Shown here: positions 18,326 to 27,580 of the stretch, in pieces
Layout of the letters: every line of letters begins with the position of its first letter
Numbering within the stretch: position 1 is the first letter of the stretch
Assembly (NCBI RefSeq): GCF_038967635.1
Contig: NZ_CP152413.1
Span: forward strand, 2,108,001 to 2,172,000
DNA: 64,000 nucleotides
Direction of reading: 5' to 3'
Source: Bradyrhizobium sp. B124
GTDB lineage: Bacteria > Pseudomonadota > Alphaproteobacteria > Rhizobiales > Xanthobacteraceae
Notes under the pieces: generated by a model
What the model saw: only the letters and a program-made list of their open reading frames with translations
What the model was told of the DNA's origin: nothing
Database searches by the model: none
Translations under genes and position numbers: made by a program

Positions 18326-19744
18326 ATGGCAGTCGCGTTCGATGAGATGAACGGCCTCGGCGAGGATCTCCGCCCGGCCTACCAGGAGCTCTCCCGCTGG
18401 CTCAAAGAGACGCCGCCGGATGCGCTCGAGTATCGACGCCAGGAAGCGGAGCTGCTGTTCCGCCGGATCGGCATCACCTTCGCGGTCTACGGCGATTCCG
18501 AGGCCCAGGAGCGGCTGATCCCGTTCGACGTCATCCCGCGCATCATGTCCGCGACCGAGTGGACGCTGCTGGAGAAGGGCCTCAAGCAGCGCGTGCTCGC
18601 GCTCAACATGTTCCTCAAGGACATCTATCACGGCCGCGACATCCTGCGCGCCAACATCATCCCCGAAGACCTGATCTTCCAGAACCCGGTGTTCCGGCCG
18701 GAGATGAACGGCCAGGACGTGCCGCACGACATCTACGTCCACATCGCCGGCATCGACATCATCCGCACCGATCCGGACAATTTCATCGTGCTGGAGGACA
18801 ATGCGCGCACGCCGTCCGGCGTCTCCTACATGCTGGAAAACCGCGAGATCATGATGCGGCTGTTTCCCGACCTGTTCGCGCGGCACCGCGTCGCGCCGGT
18901 CGAACGTTATCCGGACGAGCTGCTGTCGGCGCTGCGGTCGGTGGCGCCGCACAGCGCCTCGGCCGAGCCGACGGTCGCGCTGATGACGCCCGGCGTTTAC
19001 AACTCGGCCTATTACGAGCACTCCTTCCTGGCCGACAAGCTCGGCATCGAGCTGGTCGAGGGGCGCGACCTCATCGTCAAGAACGACGAGGTGTTCATGC
19101 GCACCACCGAGGGGCTGAAGCGGGTCGACGTGATCTACCGCCGCGTCGACGATGACTTCCTCGACCCCCTCACCTTCCGACCGGATTCCGCGCTCGGCGT
19201 CCCCGGGCTGATGTCGGCCTACGCGGCCGGCAACATCACGCTCGCCAACGCGGTCGGCACCGGCATCGCCGACGACAAGGCGATCTACTCCTACATGCCC
19301 GATATCGTGAAATTCTACCTCAGCGAGGAGCCGATCCTGAAGAACGTGCAGACCTGGCGCTGCCGCGAACCGCAGGATCTGTCCTACGTGCTCGACAACC
19401 TCGCCGACCTCGTCGTCAAGGAGGTGCACGGCTCGGGCGGCTACGGCATGCTGATCGGCCCGGCCGCCACCAAGGCGACCATCGAGGCGTTCCGCGACAA
19501 GCTCAAGCGCGAGCCGGAGGGCTTCATCGCCCAGCCGACACTGGCGCTGTCGACCTGCCCGACCTGCACCGACAAGGGCCTGGCGCCGCGCCATGTCGAC
19601 CTCCGCCCGTTCGTGCTGACCGGCTCCAGCCACACCACCATCGTGCCGGGCGGGCTGACCCGCGTCGCGCTGAAGGAAGGATCGCTCGTGGTCAATTCGA
19701 GCCAGGGCGGCGGTACCAAGGACACCTGGATATTGAGTGAGTGA
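18326..19744 (+). CDS. Circularly permuted type 2 ATP-grasp protein (COG2308)
   Basis: 472-residue ATP-grasp ligase-fold protein predicted to form peptide-like amide bonds. Recognisable blocks include RPEMNGQDVPHDIYVHIAGIDI split around residue 125-147, VLEDNARTPSGVSYMLENR (about 156-174), and VKEVHGSGGYGMLIGP (about 369-384). Start chosen at ATG 18326, 12 bp after TGGGAGGG. Family members are encoded with alpha-E and transglutaminase-like proteins and the Anbu protease, the order seen here. The molecule made is unknown. Confidence 0.9.
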   Translation: MAVAFDEMNGLGEDLRPAYQELSRWLKETPPDALEYRRQEAELLFRRIGITFAVYGDSEAQERLIPFDVIPRIMSATEWTLLEKGLKQRVLALNMFLKDIYHGRDILRANIIPEDLIFQNPVFRPEMNGQDVPHDIYVHIAGIDIIRTDPDNFIVLEDNARTPSGVSYMLENREIMMRLFPDLFARHRVAPVERYPDELLSALRSVAPHSASAEPTVALMTPGVYNSAYYEHSFLADKLGIELVEGRDLIVKNDEVFMRTTEGLKRVDVIYRRVDDDFLDPLTFRPDSALGVPGLMSAYAAGNITLANAVGTGIADDKAIYSYMPDIVKFYLSEEPILKNVQTWRCREPQDLSYVLDNLADLVVKEVHGSGGYGMLIGPAATKATIEAFRDKLKREPEGFIAQPTLALSTCPTCTDKGLAPRHVDLRPFVLTGSSHTTIVPGGLTRVALKEGSLVVNSSQGGGTKDTWILSE

Positions 19745-19769
19745 TTTGAAGCCAAACGCGCTGCGCGAG

Positions 19770-19884
19770 CCCTCCCTCCCCCTGCAAGGGGGAGGGTCGG
19801 GGTGGGGGTCGGCCGCATACGCCGAATGGAGAGAGGACCCCCACCCGCCGCTGCGCGTCGACCTCCCCCTTTCAGGGGGAGGTG
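19770..19884. repeat. Extragenic palindromic repeat, 'CTCCCCC' family
   Basis: Hairpins CTCCCCCTGCAAGGGGGAG and CCTCCCCCTTTCAGGGGGAGG flank GGTGGGGGTC...GACCCCCACC. Located inside the operon between the ATP-grasp and alpha-E genes; the right arm ends about 30 bp before the alpha-E start. Confidence 0.7.
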
Positions 19885-19914
19885 AAACACGTTTCGTCTT
19901 GTAGGGACTATCGC

Positions 19915-20859
19915 ATGCTGTCGCGCACCGCCGAAAACCTGTTCTGGCTGGCCCGTTATGTCGAACGCGCCGAGTATCTCGCGCGCACGATCGACGCCAC
20001 GCTCCGTGTCACCGCATTGCCCGCGGCCTATATCGGCAAGACCAATGAGTGGGATTCCGCGCTGCTCACCGCCGGTGTCGGCGCGGCCTTCTACGACCAT
20101 TACGAAGAAGCCAACGAGCGAAACGTCGTCGAGTATCTGTCCTTCTCGTCGGAGAATCCGTCCTCGATCAAGAACTGCATCGAGGCCGCGCGGCTCAATT
20201 CGCGTTCGGTGCGCACCGCGCTGACGTCGGAGATGTGGGACACCATCAATTCATCGTGGATCGAGCTGCAGGCAGTCTGGAACAAGGGGCCCGCCAACCG
20301 CGAGGAGCTGGCAAAATTCCTGCGCTTCGTGCAGGAGACCTCGCTGCGCTTCGACGGCTCGGCCTACCGCACCATGCTGCGCAACGACGCCTACTGGTTC
20401 TCGCGGCTCGGCGTGCATCTCGAGCGCGCCGACAACACCGCCCGCATTCTCGACGTCAAGTATCACATGCTGCTGCCCGAGGAGGAGCATGTCGGCGGCC
20501 CGCTGGATTACTACCAGTGGACCTCGATCCTGCGCTCGGTGTCGGCAACGACCGCCTATCACTGGGTGTACCGGGAAACCCTGAAGCCCTGGCTGATCGC
20601 CGACCTCCTGATCCTCAACGACACGCTGCCGCGGTCGCTTGCCAGCTGCTACAGCAACCTGGTGCGCAATCTGGACCAGATCGGCGTCGCCTATGGCCGC
20701 CAAGGCGCCGCCCAGCGCCACGCCCGCGGCATCAGGAACCGGCTCGAGCACAGCCATATGGACGATATCTTCCAGCACGGCGTGCATGAATTCATCCAGG
20801 AATTCCTTGCCGATAATTCGCGGCTGGGTGAGATCGTCGCCAAGCAATATTTGATCTGA
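19915..20859 (+). CDS. Alpha-E domain-containing protein (COG2307)
   Basis: 314-residue, almost entirely helical protein of the alpha-E family. N-terminal LSRTAENLFWLARYVERAE is the family signature, and a second copy-like block HLERADNTARILDVKYH lies near residues 173-190. Start at ATG 19915, 8 bp after TAGGGA. Invariably encoded with the permuted ATP-grasp protein and often with the transglutaminase-like protein, as here. Probable partner or substrate carrier of the ATP-grasp enzyme; activity not established. Confidence 0.9.
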   Translation: MLSRTAENLFWLARYVERAEYLARTIDATLRVTALPAAYIGKTNEWDSALLTAGVGAAFYDHYEEANERNVVEYLSFSSENPSSIKNCIEAARLNSRSVRTALTSEMWDTINSSWIELQAVWNKGPANREELAKFLRFVQETSLRFDGSAYRTMLRNDAYWFSRLGVHLERADNTARILDVKYHMLLPEEEHVGGPLDYYQWTSILRSVSATTAYHWVYRETLKPWLIADLLILNDTLPRSLASCYSNLVRNLDQIGVAYGRQGAAQRHARGIRNRLEHSHMDDIFQHGVHEFIQEFLADNSRLGEIVAKQYLI

Positions 20860-21011
20860 CCGCGCCGCGGGAAAAGTGCTCAAAATGTCGTCATGACCGG
20901 GTCGATCCCGGTCACCCACGTCTTGCTTTCGCGGCCGATTAGGAAGAAAGACGTGGATGCCCGGGGCATGATGTTCCTGCCCCAGAAGACCGACTGAATC
21001 CCGGTTGAACC

Positions 21012-21854
21012 ATGCGCCTGCGGATAGCCCACACCACCACCTATCGCTACGAGCCGGCGGCTTCGGGCGTGATCCAGATTCTGCGGATGACGCCGGGCAG
21101 CCATGACGGCCAGTATGTCGCCGACTGGCAGATCGATGTCTCGACCGATTCCCGGCTCGACACCCATGAGGACGCGTTCGGCAACGTCACCCATGTGCTG
21201 ACGCACGGCGCGATCACCGACCTCACGATCCATTGCGAGGGTCTGGTCGAGACCCAGGACACCGGCGGCGTGCTGAAAGGCACCGACGAGCGGTTTCCCC
21301 CGAGCCTGTTCCTGCGCCCCACGCCACTGACCGATCTCAACCCGGCGATGACGAGTTTCGTGCGCGAGCTGCGCGCGGAAGCAGGTAGCGACGTGCTCGG
21401 CTTCCTGCACGCGGTGATGGTGCATATCTACGAGCACATGACCTTCGACGAGGACCCGACCAACAGTGCCACCTCGGCCTCCGAGGCGTTCGCGCTGAAG
21501 CGCGGGGTCTGCCAGGACTACGCGCACATCCTGATCGCCTGCGCGCGCGCCGGCGGCGTTCCGGCGCGGTTCGTCTCCGGCCACTTCCTACGCTCCGACG
21601 GCATGGTCAACCAGCAGGCCGGCCACGCCTGGGCCGAGGCCTTCGTGCCCGACCTCGGCTGGGTCGGCTTCGACCCCGCCAACGGCATCTGCACCACCGA
21701 CGCCCATGCCCGCGTTGCGATCGGCCTCGATTATCTCGGTGCCGCCCCGGTCCGCGGCACCCGCTATGGCGGCGGCAACGAGACGCTGTCGGTCGCGGTC
21801 AAGGTCGACCAGGCCGGCCGCCCCGGACAGTGGCAGAGCCAGACGCAGTCGTAA
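21012..21854 (+). CDS. Transglutaminase-like cysteine protease family protein (COG1305)
   Basis: 280-residue protein with an N-terminal beta domain (IAHTTTYRYEP at residues 5-15) and a transglutaminase core. Catalytic triad candidates: Cys in RGVCQDYAHI (about 166-175), His in AGHAWAEAFVP, Asp in WVGFDPANG. Lacks a signal peptide. Third gene of the ATP-grasp set, separated from alpha-E by about 150 bp. Probably trims or transfers the peptide product of the ATP-grasp partner. Confidence 0.9.
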   Translation: MRLRIAHTTTYRYEPAASGVIQILRMTPGSHDGQYVADWQIDVSTDSRLDTHEDAFGNVTHVLTHGAITDLTIHCEGLVETQDTGGVLKGTDERFPPSLFLRPTPLTDLNPAMTSFVRELRAEAGSDVLGFLHAVMVHIYEHMTFDEDPTNSATSASEAFALKRGVCQDYAHILIACARAGGVPARFVSGHFLRSDGMVNQQAGHAWAEAFVPDLGWVGFDPANGICTTDAHARVAIGLDYLGAAPVRGTRYGGGNETLSVAVKVDQAGRPGQWQSQTQS

Positions 21855-21867
21855 GAAGCCTCCTGGT

Positions 21868-21995
21868 CGTCATTCCGGGGCGCGCCTTTTGGCGCGAACC
21901 CGGAATCCATTCGTCCGCACAACCGGTGGCGCGATGGATTCCGGGCTCTCGCTTCGCGAGCCCTCAGGTGCGCAATTGCGCACCGGGGAATGACG
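21868..21995. repeat. Extragenic palindromic repeat, 'CGTCATTCC' family (long form)
   Basis: Long element beginning CGTCATTCCGGGGCGCGCC and ending CACCGGGGAATGACG, with inner GCGCAATTGCGC and ATGGATTCCGGGCTCTCGC blocks. Same long form as 62045-62169. Confidence 0.75.
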
Positions 21996-22053
21996 ATCGC
22001 AAGATGCGAGCATGCTATGATCGCTGCCGCAAACCGGATCAGCGAGAGAAACC

Positions 22054-22464
22054 ATGGCAACTGTGAAACTGATTTCCGACGACGAACTCTCGGCCGACGC
22101 ACGCGCCGTCTTCGACGACATCCGCAAGACGCGGAACTCGGACTTCATCAACAATTTCTGGCGCGCGCTCGCGCATGATCCGAAGACGCTGCGGCGGACC
22201 TGGGAGAGCATCAAGGAGGTGATGGCGCCGGGCGCGCTCGACCCGAAGGTCAAGGAAATGCTCTATGTTGCGGTCTCGGTGGCCCATGGCTGCAGCTACT
22301 GCATCCATTCGCACACCGCGAGCGCACGCGCCAAGGGCATGACCGAGGCCGAATATCAGGAAATGCTGGCGATCGTCGGCATGGCCGCCGAAACCAACCG
22401 GCTGGTCACTGCGCTCGGCGTGCCGGTCGACGAGGCGTTCCTCGTCGGCGCGGCGGATGCGTAG
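22054..22464 (+). CDS. Carboxymuconolactone decarboxylase / AhpD-like protein
   Basis: 136-residue helical protein with the AhpD redox motif CSYCIHSH (about 84-91), in which two cysteines and histidine relay electrons or protons to reduce peroxides or a partner. N-terminal half contains FINNFWRALAHDP typical of the family. Sits in the middle of the Anbu cluster, downstream of the transglutaminase gene on the same strand, and may be co-transcribed. Confidence 0.85.
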   Translation: MATVKLISDDELSADARAVFDDIRKTRNSDFINNFWRALAHDPKTLRRTWESIKEVMAPGALDPKVKEMLYVAVSVAHGCSYCIHSHTASARAKGMTEAEYQEMLAIVGMAAETNRLVTALGVPVDEAFLVGAADA

Positions 22465-22492
22465 GCTGGACAGGCTTTGCCTCCCTCATCCT

Positions 22493-22529
22493 GTCATTCC
22501 GGGGCGCGCTAAGCGCGCCCCGGAATGAC
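22493..22529. repeat. Short 'CGTCATTCC' palindrome
   Basis: Perfect hairpin GTCATTCCGGGGCGCGC-TA-AGCGCGCCCC followed by GGAATGAC, between the convergent AhpD-like and binding-protein genes. It can serve as a bidirectional transcription end. Confidence 0.7.
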
Positions 22530-22542
22530 CGCTATATCGCGG

Positions 22543-24138
22543 TCACTTGTCCAGCCAGACATCCTCGAAGCGCAGATTGTTGTACTGGCTGTTGTCGTGT
22601 GGATGAAAGTTCTTCACGTAAGGCTGCCAGCAATTGCCGGCCGATGAGTGCAGGATGACCGGACGCGCCGCGTCGTCGACCAGCAGGCGCTCGATGTCGA
22701 ACACGATATTGCGGCGCTTGTCCTTGTCGACCTCGCGCGACTGCGCAGCCAGCAATCTATCGACCTCGGCATTGCAATACTGGGTATAGTTGCGCTCGGA
22801 GTTGCAGGAATAATTCTCGACCAGATTGCCGTCGGGATCGTCGACGCTGACGCCGGTGACATTGAGGCCGATCGTGTAATCCTTGCGTTGCAGCCGCGAG
22901 TACCAGCGCGGTGTGTCGAGGATATCGAGCTCGGCGACGATGTAGATCTTCTTGAGCTGGTCGGCGAGGATCACCGCCGGATCGCGATAGGTCGGCAGAT
23001 TGCGGGTCTGGATCTTGATCGACAGCGGCTTGGCGTCGCTGTAGCCGAGCTTCTGCATGATCGCCTGCGCATCCGCGAGGTTCTTCCCGGTATCTGCGCC
23101 GTAGCCCATCAGCGTCGACAGGATCTCCGGCGGCATGCCCCATTCGCCTTCCGGCTTGGCCTGCATCGCGCCGCCGAGCCGTCCGGTGCCTTCGAACAGG
23201 ATGCTGTTGAAGGCCTGGCGCTCCAACGCCAGCGACATCGCCTTGCGGATATCCGGATTGTCGAACGGCGGATTGACGCGGTTGACCAAGAGATTGATCT
23301 GCAGATTGGTCGAGGTCATCTCGCAGATCGCGTTCGGCGCGCGCGCCTTCACGTCCTTCATCAGGGGAATGCTGACGTCGGATGGAAAGGTGATGTCATA
23401 GTCGCCGGTCGCGAACGCCAGCATGCGCGTGGCCCGGCTGTCGATCGAGCGCACCGTGATCTCGTCGAGATACGGCCGGTCCTTCTTGAAGTAATCCGGG
23501 TTGCGGACGAGGCGGATCGAATCGCCGCGCCGGAATTCGACGAATTTGAACGGCCCGGTGCCGATCGGCTTGGTGCGCATCACCTGCTGCGGCACGTGGC
23601 AGGGATAGACCACCGAGAAGGCGCTGGCGAGCAGCGCCAGCAGGCCGGGCTGCGGCTCGGTCAGCTCGAAGGTCGCTTCATCGTCGCCATTGACGCTGAC
23701 GTCCTTGAGCTTCGAATACCAGACCTTGCGCGGATTGCGCTTGAAGTCCTGTGTCTCGCTCTTGCCGATCAGCATTCGCCAGGTGCACTGCACGTCCTTG
23801 GCCGTGAACGGCTGGCCGTCATGCCACTTCACGCCATGATGCAGCTTGAAGGTGAGTTTCGTGTTCGTGGAATCCCACGACCAGCTCTCGGCAAGGTCAG
23901 GGATCACGGTGTCGATGCTTTCATGCACCTTGGCCGGATCGAACACCACGAGATTGTTGAAGACCGCCGCGAACGGCATCACCGAGGCGATGGTGGATTC
24001 CTCGAGCAGCGAGGTCGAGGGCGGGTTGTCGTTGTGATAGAGCCGCAAGGTGCCGCCCTTCTTCTGGGCCGATGCAGGGCTCGCAGCCATCACGGCTGTG
24101 CCCAATGCCATGATGCACATGGCCAGCTTGAACGACAT
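22543..24138 (-). CDS. ABC transporter substrate-binding protein, peptide/nickel family (SBP_bac_5)
   Basis: 531-residue periplasmic binding protein. The N-terminus MSFKLAMCIMALGTAVMAAS-PASA is a Sec signal peptide cleaved near ASA-QKK. Family features are HHGVKWHDGQPFTAKDV (about 85-101 of the mature region) and GTGPFKFVEFRRGDSIRLVRNPDY. ATG 24138 is used because GGGAGG precedes it; an upstream in-frame start adds 18 unlikely residues. No permease or ATPase gene is adjacent, so it is an orphan here; it might serve the importer at 2.7-6.3 kb or one elsewhere. Confidence 0.9.
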   Translation of the reverse strand: MSFKLAMCIMALGTAVMAASPASAQKKGGTLRLYHNDNPPSTSLLEESTIASVMPFAAVFNNLVVFDPAKVHESIDTVIPDLAESWSWDSTNTKLTFKLHHGVKWHDGQPFTAKDVQCTWRMLIGKSETQDFKRNPRKVWYSKLKDVSVNGDDEATFELTEPQPGLLALLASAFSVVYPCHVPQQVMRTKPIGTGPFKFVEFRRGDSIRLVRNPDYFKKDRPYLDEITVRSIDSRATRMLAFATGDYDITFPSDVSIPLMKDVKARAPNAICEMTSTNLQINLLVNRVNPPFDNPDIRKAMSLALERQAFNSILFEGTGRLGGAMQAKPEGEWGMPPEILSTLMGYGADTGKNLADAQAIMQKLGYSDAKPLSIKIQTRNLPTYRDPAVILADQLKKIYIVAELDILDTPRWYSRLQRKDYTIGLNVTGVSVDDPDGNLVENYSCNSERNYTQYCNAEVDRLLAAQSREVDKDKRRNIVFDIERLLVDDAARPVILHSSAGNCWQPYVKNFHPHDNSQYNNLRFEDVWLDK

Positions 24139-24407
24139 TCTCGCCTCCCGGAATTCTTGTTGTTCTTGTCGATTGCAGGCAGTCGACCACAACGCCGGGT
24201 GCCTCGCAATGAGACGAGGCGCCGATCATTGCCGGCTGCGTGCAACGCAGAACGAGGCCGGCACGAACCGCGATTTCAGGACGGGTCCTGACACGGACCG
24301 TCGCCGGCCCCCTCGTATGTCCCGTCACGGGGAATTGGGGTTGGATGCGACCTCGAAATTGGCTACACGTTTGGCGCCGAGAAACTCGGACCGTTTGAGG
24401 GCTGTAA

Positions 24408-25169
24408 ATGACCTATTGCTGCGGAATTCTGGTGCGCGACGGCCTCGTCATGATCGCCGATACCCGCACCAATGCCGGCCTCGACAACGTCTCGACCTTC
24501 CGCAAGCTGCACATCTTCGAAAAGCCCGGCGACCGCATCATGGCGATCGCCAGCGCAGGGAATCTCGCAATCAGCCAGTCGGTGCTGTCGACCCTGACCG
24601 AGGGCATGGAAGATCCGCACACCGGCGAGCTCGAGACGCTGATGAATGCGCCGACCATGTTCCAGGCGGCGCAGCGGATCGGCCGCGCCATCCGGTCGGT
24701 GCATGCGACCGAGGGCGATGCGCTGCGTTCCGAGGACATCTCCTTCGACGTCTCGTTCCTGTTCGGCGGCCAGATCAAGGGCTCGCGGATGCGCCTGTTC
24801 ATGGTCTACACCGCCGGCAACTTCATCGAATGCACCACCGACACGCCGTATTTGCAGATCGGTGAGCACAAATACGGCAAGCCGGTGCTCGACCGCGCCA
24901 TGCATTACGACGTCGAGCTCTACGAGGCGCTCAAGACGGGTCTGATCTCGATGGATTCGACGATGCGCTCCAATCTCGGGGTCGGCCTGCCGATCGACGT
25001 GCTGGTGGTGCGCACCGACGCCTGCGAGGCCGATCTCAATCACCGCATCGAGGCCGGCGAGCCCTATTTCCACGATTTGCGCTCGCGCTGGTCGGCAGCG
25101 CTGCGCGCGGCGCACCAGAACATTCCACGCCCACCCTACAAGAACGAAACCGAAGCAAAAACCAAGTAA
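24408..25169 (+). CDS. Anbu proteasome-type peptidase (HslV-related)
   Basis: 253-residue Ntn-hydrolase. It begins M-TYCCGILV, so Thr2 becomes the catalytic N-terminal threonine after Met removal, followed by MIADTRTNAGLDNVSTFRK (about 17-35) and the core Lys region RIMAIASAGNLA. This matches Anbu, the ancestral beta-subunit relative of HslV and the 20S proteasome, which assembles into open or helical rings. The accompanying ATP-grasp, alpha-E and transglutaminase genes are its standard neighbours, here displaced about 2.5 kb upstream. Confidence 0.9.
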   Translation: MTYCCGILVRDGLVMIADTRTNAGLDNVSTFRKLHIFEKPGDRIMAIASAGNLAISQSVLSTLTEGMEDPHTGELETLMNAPTMFQAAQRIGRAIRSVHATEGDALRSEDISFDVSFLFGGQIKGSRMRLFMVYTAGNFIECTTDTPYLQIGEHKYGKPVLDRAMHYDVELYEALKTGLISMDSTMRSNLGVGLPIDVLVVRTDACEADLNHRIEAGEPYFHDLRSRWSAALRAAHQNIPRPPYKNETEAKTK

Positions 25170-25181
25170 GAGGAAACTCGG

Positions 25182-25943
25182 ATGACCGAAGCAACCAGCA
25201 AGATCGCGCTCGTCACGGGCGCCGGCACCGGTGTCGGACGCGCGGCATCGCTCGCTTTGATGGACAAGGGCTACACCGTGGTGCTCGCCGGACGCCGCAT
25301 CGAGATGCTGGAAGAGACCGCCAAGCTCGGCCCTGCCGGCAAGAGCCTGTGCGTCTCGGCCGACATGGCCAACCCGGCCGCGATCGCCGCGCTGTTCGAC
25401 AAGGTGAAGGCGACCTATGGGCGGCTCGACGTTCTCTTCAACAACGCCGGCATGGGCGCACCGCCGGTGAATTTCGAGGATCTGCCGCTCGAGCAGTGGC
25501 AGGCCGTGGTCAACACCAACCTCACCGCGCCGTTCCTGTGCACCCAGCATGCCTTCCGCATCATGAAGGACCAGACGCCGCGCGGCGGCCGCATCATCAA
25601 CAACGGCTCGATCTCGGCGCATGCACCGCGGCCGTTCTCGGCGGCCTACACCTCGACCAAGCACGCCATCACCGGCCTGACCAAAGCCTCCAACCTCGAC
25701 GGCCGCATGTATGACATCGCGGTCGGCCAGGTCGATATCGGCAATGCCGCGACCCCGATGACCGATCGCATGGTCAACGGCCCCGGCGTGCTGCAGCCGG
25801 ACGGCACCACCAAGCACGAGCCGCGCATGGACGCCAAGGCGGTCGGCGACGCCGTCGCCTACATGGCCGGCCTGCCGCTCGACGCCAACGTGCTGTTCAT
25901 GACGGTCATGGCGACCAAGATGCCGTTCGTGGGGCGGGGCTGA
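25182..25943 (+). CDS. Short-chain dehydrogenase/reductase
   Basis: 253-residue NAD(P)-dependent SDR. Cofactor motif [13 protein letters not shown] (about 12-24), NNAGMG (about 87-92), catalytic Ser in [10 protein letters not shown] and YTSTK (about 153-157). Ribosome site AGAGGAAA, 12 bp after the Anbu stop, so probably in the same transcript. Substrate is unknown. Confidence 0.9.
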   Translation: MTEATSKIALVTGAGTGVGRAASLALMDKGYTVVLAGRRIEMLEETAKLGPAGKSLCVSADMANPAAIAALFDKVKATYGRLDVLFNNAGMGAPPVNFEDLPLEQWQAVVNTNLTAPFLCTQHAFRIMKDQTPRGGRIINNGSISAHAPRPFSAAYTSTKHAITGLTKASNLDGRMYDIAVGQVDIGNAATPMTDRMVNGPGVLQPDGTTKHEPRMDAKAVGDAVAYMAGLPLDANVLFMTVMATKMPFVGRG

Positions 25944-25959
25944 TCCTTCTCCCTGCTTG

Positions 25960-26224
25960 CGGCAGGACTATCACGTTGGGATGGCCGGGCTTGTCCCGGC
26001 CATGCCGTTTCCAAGGCCCACTGCCAAAATATCGAAAACAACCCCATGCAAAGTAGCCGGCAGCTACCCGGCGTTCGACACCGCAACTTGACACGTCGGG
26101 CAAATCAGCGATATTTTTCCATTATTCCGAAATTGCGCACCGTCATTGCGAGCGAAGCGAAGCAATCCATGCCTCCGCATGTGGCAAGATGGATTGCTTC
26201 GTCGCTTCGCTCCTCGCAATGACG
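25960..26224. repeat. Composite extragenic repeats between SDR and MFS genes
   Basis: Left part has GGGATGGCCGGG and CCCGGCCATGCC arms followed by AAAATATCGAAAACAACCCC; the right part (26141-26224) is a perfect long palindrome type CGTCATTGCGAGCGAAGCG to CGCTTCGCTCCTCGCAATGACG. No coding sequence is apparent in this 297-bp stretch. Confidence 0.65.
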
Positions 26225-26240
26225 GGTGGGGATAGCCCCC

Positions 26241-27464
26241 CTACTCCAGCTTCTCGACATCCCGCAGCGTCGGGAACAGCTTCATCCAGAGCAGCGCGAC
26301 CGCAACCGTCGCGACGCCGCCGAGCACGGCTGACGGCACGGCGCCGAGCAGCGCCGCGGTGACGCCGCTCTCGAACTGGCCGAGCTGGTTCGAGGCGTTG
26401 ATGAACAGGAAGTTCACCGCGCCGACGCGGCCGCGCATCTCGTCGGGGGTGGCGAGCTGCACCAGCGAGAAGCGGATCACGACGCTGATCGTATCGGCGG
26501 CGCCGAGCACTGCGAGCACCAGCGCCGACAGCCACATCCAGTGCGACAGCGCGAACACCGCCGTCGCGACGCCGAACACGATCACCGACTGGAACATGCG
26601 CATGCCGACGCGGCGGTTGATGGTGTGCCGCGCCAGCACCATCGTCATCAAGAGCGCACCGACCGCGGGCGCGGCGCGCAGGATGCCAAGCCCGAGCGGG
26701 CCGGTTTGCAGGATGTCGCGCGCATAGATCGGCAGCAGCGCGGTGACGCCGCCGAACAGCACCGCAAACAGATCGAGCGAGATGGTGCCGAGGATCGCCG
26801 GATTGCTGCGAACGAAGGTGACGCCGGCATACAGGTCATCCGACACCTCGCCGTTCTTCGCCGCCGCCTGCTGCAGCCGGCCGATGCCGCCGGTCAGCAG
26901 CGCGCCGAACAGCCAGAACACCATCATGATGCCGTAAGGCGCGCTCGGCATCATTGCGTAGGCAAGACCGCCGAGCGCGGGTCCGGTGATGGTCGCGACC
27001 TGGGCGGCGCCGCTCGAGATCGCGGTCGCCCGCTGCAGCGCGCCTTGCGGCGCGATCAGCGGCAACAGCGCGGCGGTCGCCGGGCTCTCGAACGCGCCGG
27101 CGATTCCGAGCACGAAGGTCGCAGCGAAGATCTGGATCTCGGAGATGGTGCCGGCAAATGTGCTTCCGGCGAGAAATAATGCGGTCAGTGCTTCCGCCAC
27201 CTGGCAGGCCTGCACCACGCGCTTGCGCTCGAAGCGGTCGGCGGCGTGGCCGGCGACGAACACCAGCAGCGCCGTCGGCAGGAACTGCACCAGTCCAACC
27301 ATGCCGAGATCGAACGCGCTCCCAGTCAGATCATAGATCTGCCAGCCGATCGCCACCGCGCCGATCTGGCTGGAGAAGCGCGACAGGCTGCGCGACGACA
27401 AAAAGAACAGGAACGGTCTGTGGCTGAGCAGATCGCGGGCACCGGCCGGCGTGGCGGAGGACAT
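26241..27464 (-). CDS. MFS transporter (enterobactin-exporter-like / drug-efflux type)
   Basis: 407-residue inner-membrane carrier with about 12 hydrophobic segments. Motif A-like loop GHAADRFERKRVVQ lies after the second helix, and SSQIGAVAIGWQIYDLTGSAFDLG in the first helix region is typical of the MFS_3 (EntS-like) subgroup. I start it at ATG 27464, where the sequence becomes MSSATPAGARDLL; the frame extends 12 codons further. Substrate unknown. Divergent from the NupC-like gene. Confidence 0.8.
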   Translation of the reverse strand: MSSATPAGARDLLSHRPFLFFLSSRSLSRFSSQIGAVAIGWQIYDLTGSAFDLGMVGLVQFLPTALLVFVAGHAADRFERKRVVQACQVAEALTALFLAGSTFAGTISEIQIFAATFVLGIAGAFESPATAALLPLIAPQGALQRATAISSGAAQVATITGPALGGLAYAMMPSAPYGIMMVFWLFGALLTGGIGRLQQAAAKNGEVSDDLYAGVTFVRSNPAILGTISLDLFAVLFGGVTALLPIYARDILQTGPLGLGILRAAPAVGALLMTMVLARHTINRRVGMRMFQSVIVFGVATAVFALSHWMWLSALVLAVLGAADTISVVIRFSLVQLATPDEMRGRVGAVNFLFINASNQLGQFESGVTAALLGAVPSAVLGGVATVAVALLWMKLFPTLRDVEKLE

Positions 27465-27580
27465 GCATGATTGCGTGACTGAGCCCCTGCAACTTGTCAA
27501 TGGATTCGGGATGAACGCGCAACAGCATTGCGCTGCGCGAGGCCCCTGCCCATAATCGCCCGAGGGTTCTTGGGGGCGTG

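Noticed and set aside
22648..24291. 547-codon open frame opposite the binding-protein gene
   Set aside because: Shadow of the minus-strand binding protein, which has a signal peptide and family motifs.
24370..24385. Sigma54-like TTGGCTACACGTTTGGC before Anbu
   Set aside because: The GG-to-GC gap is 11 rather than 10 bases.
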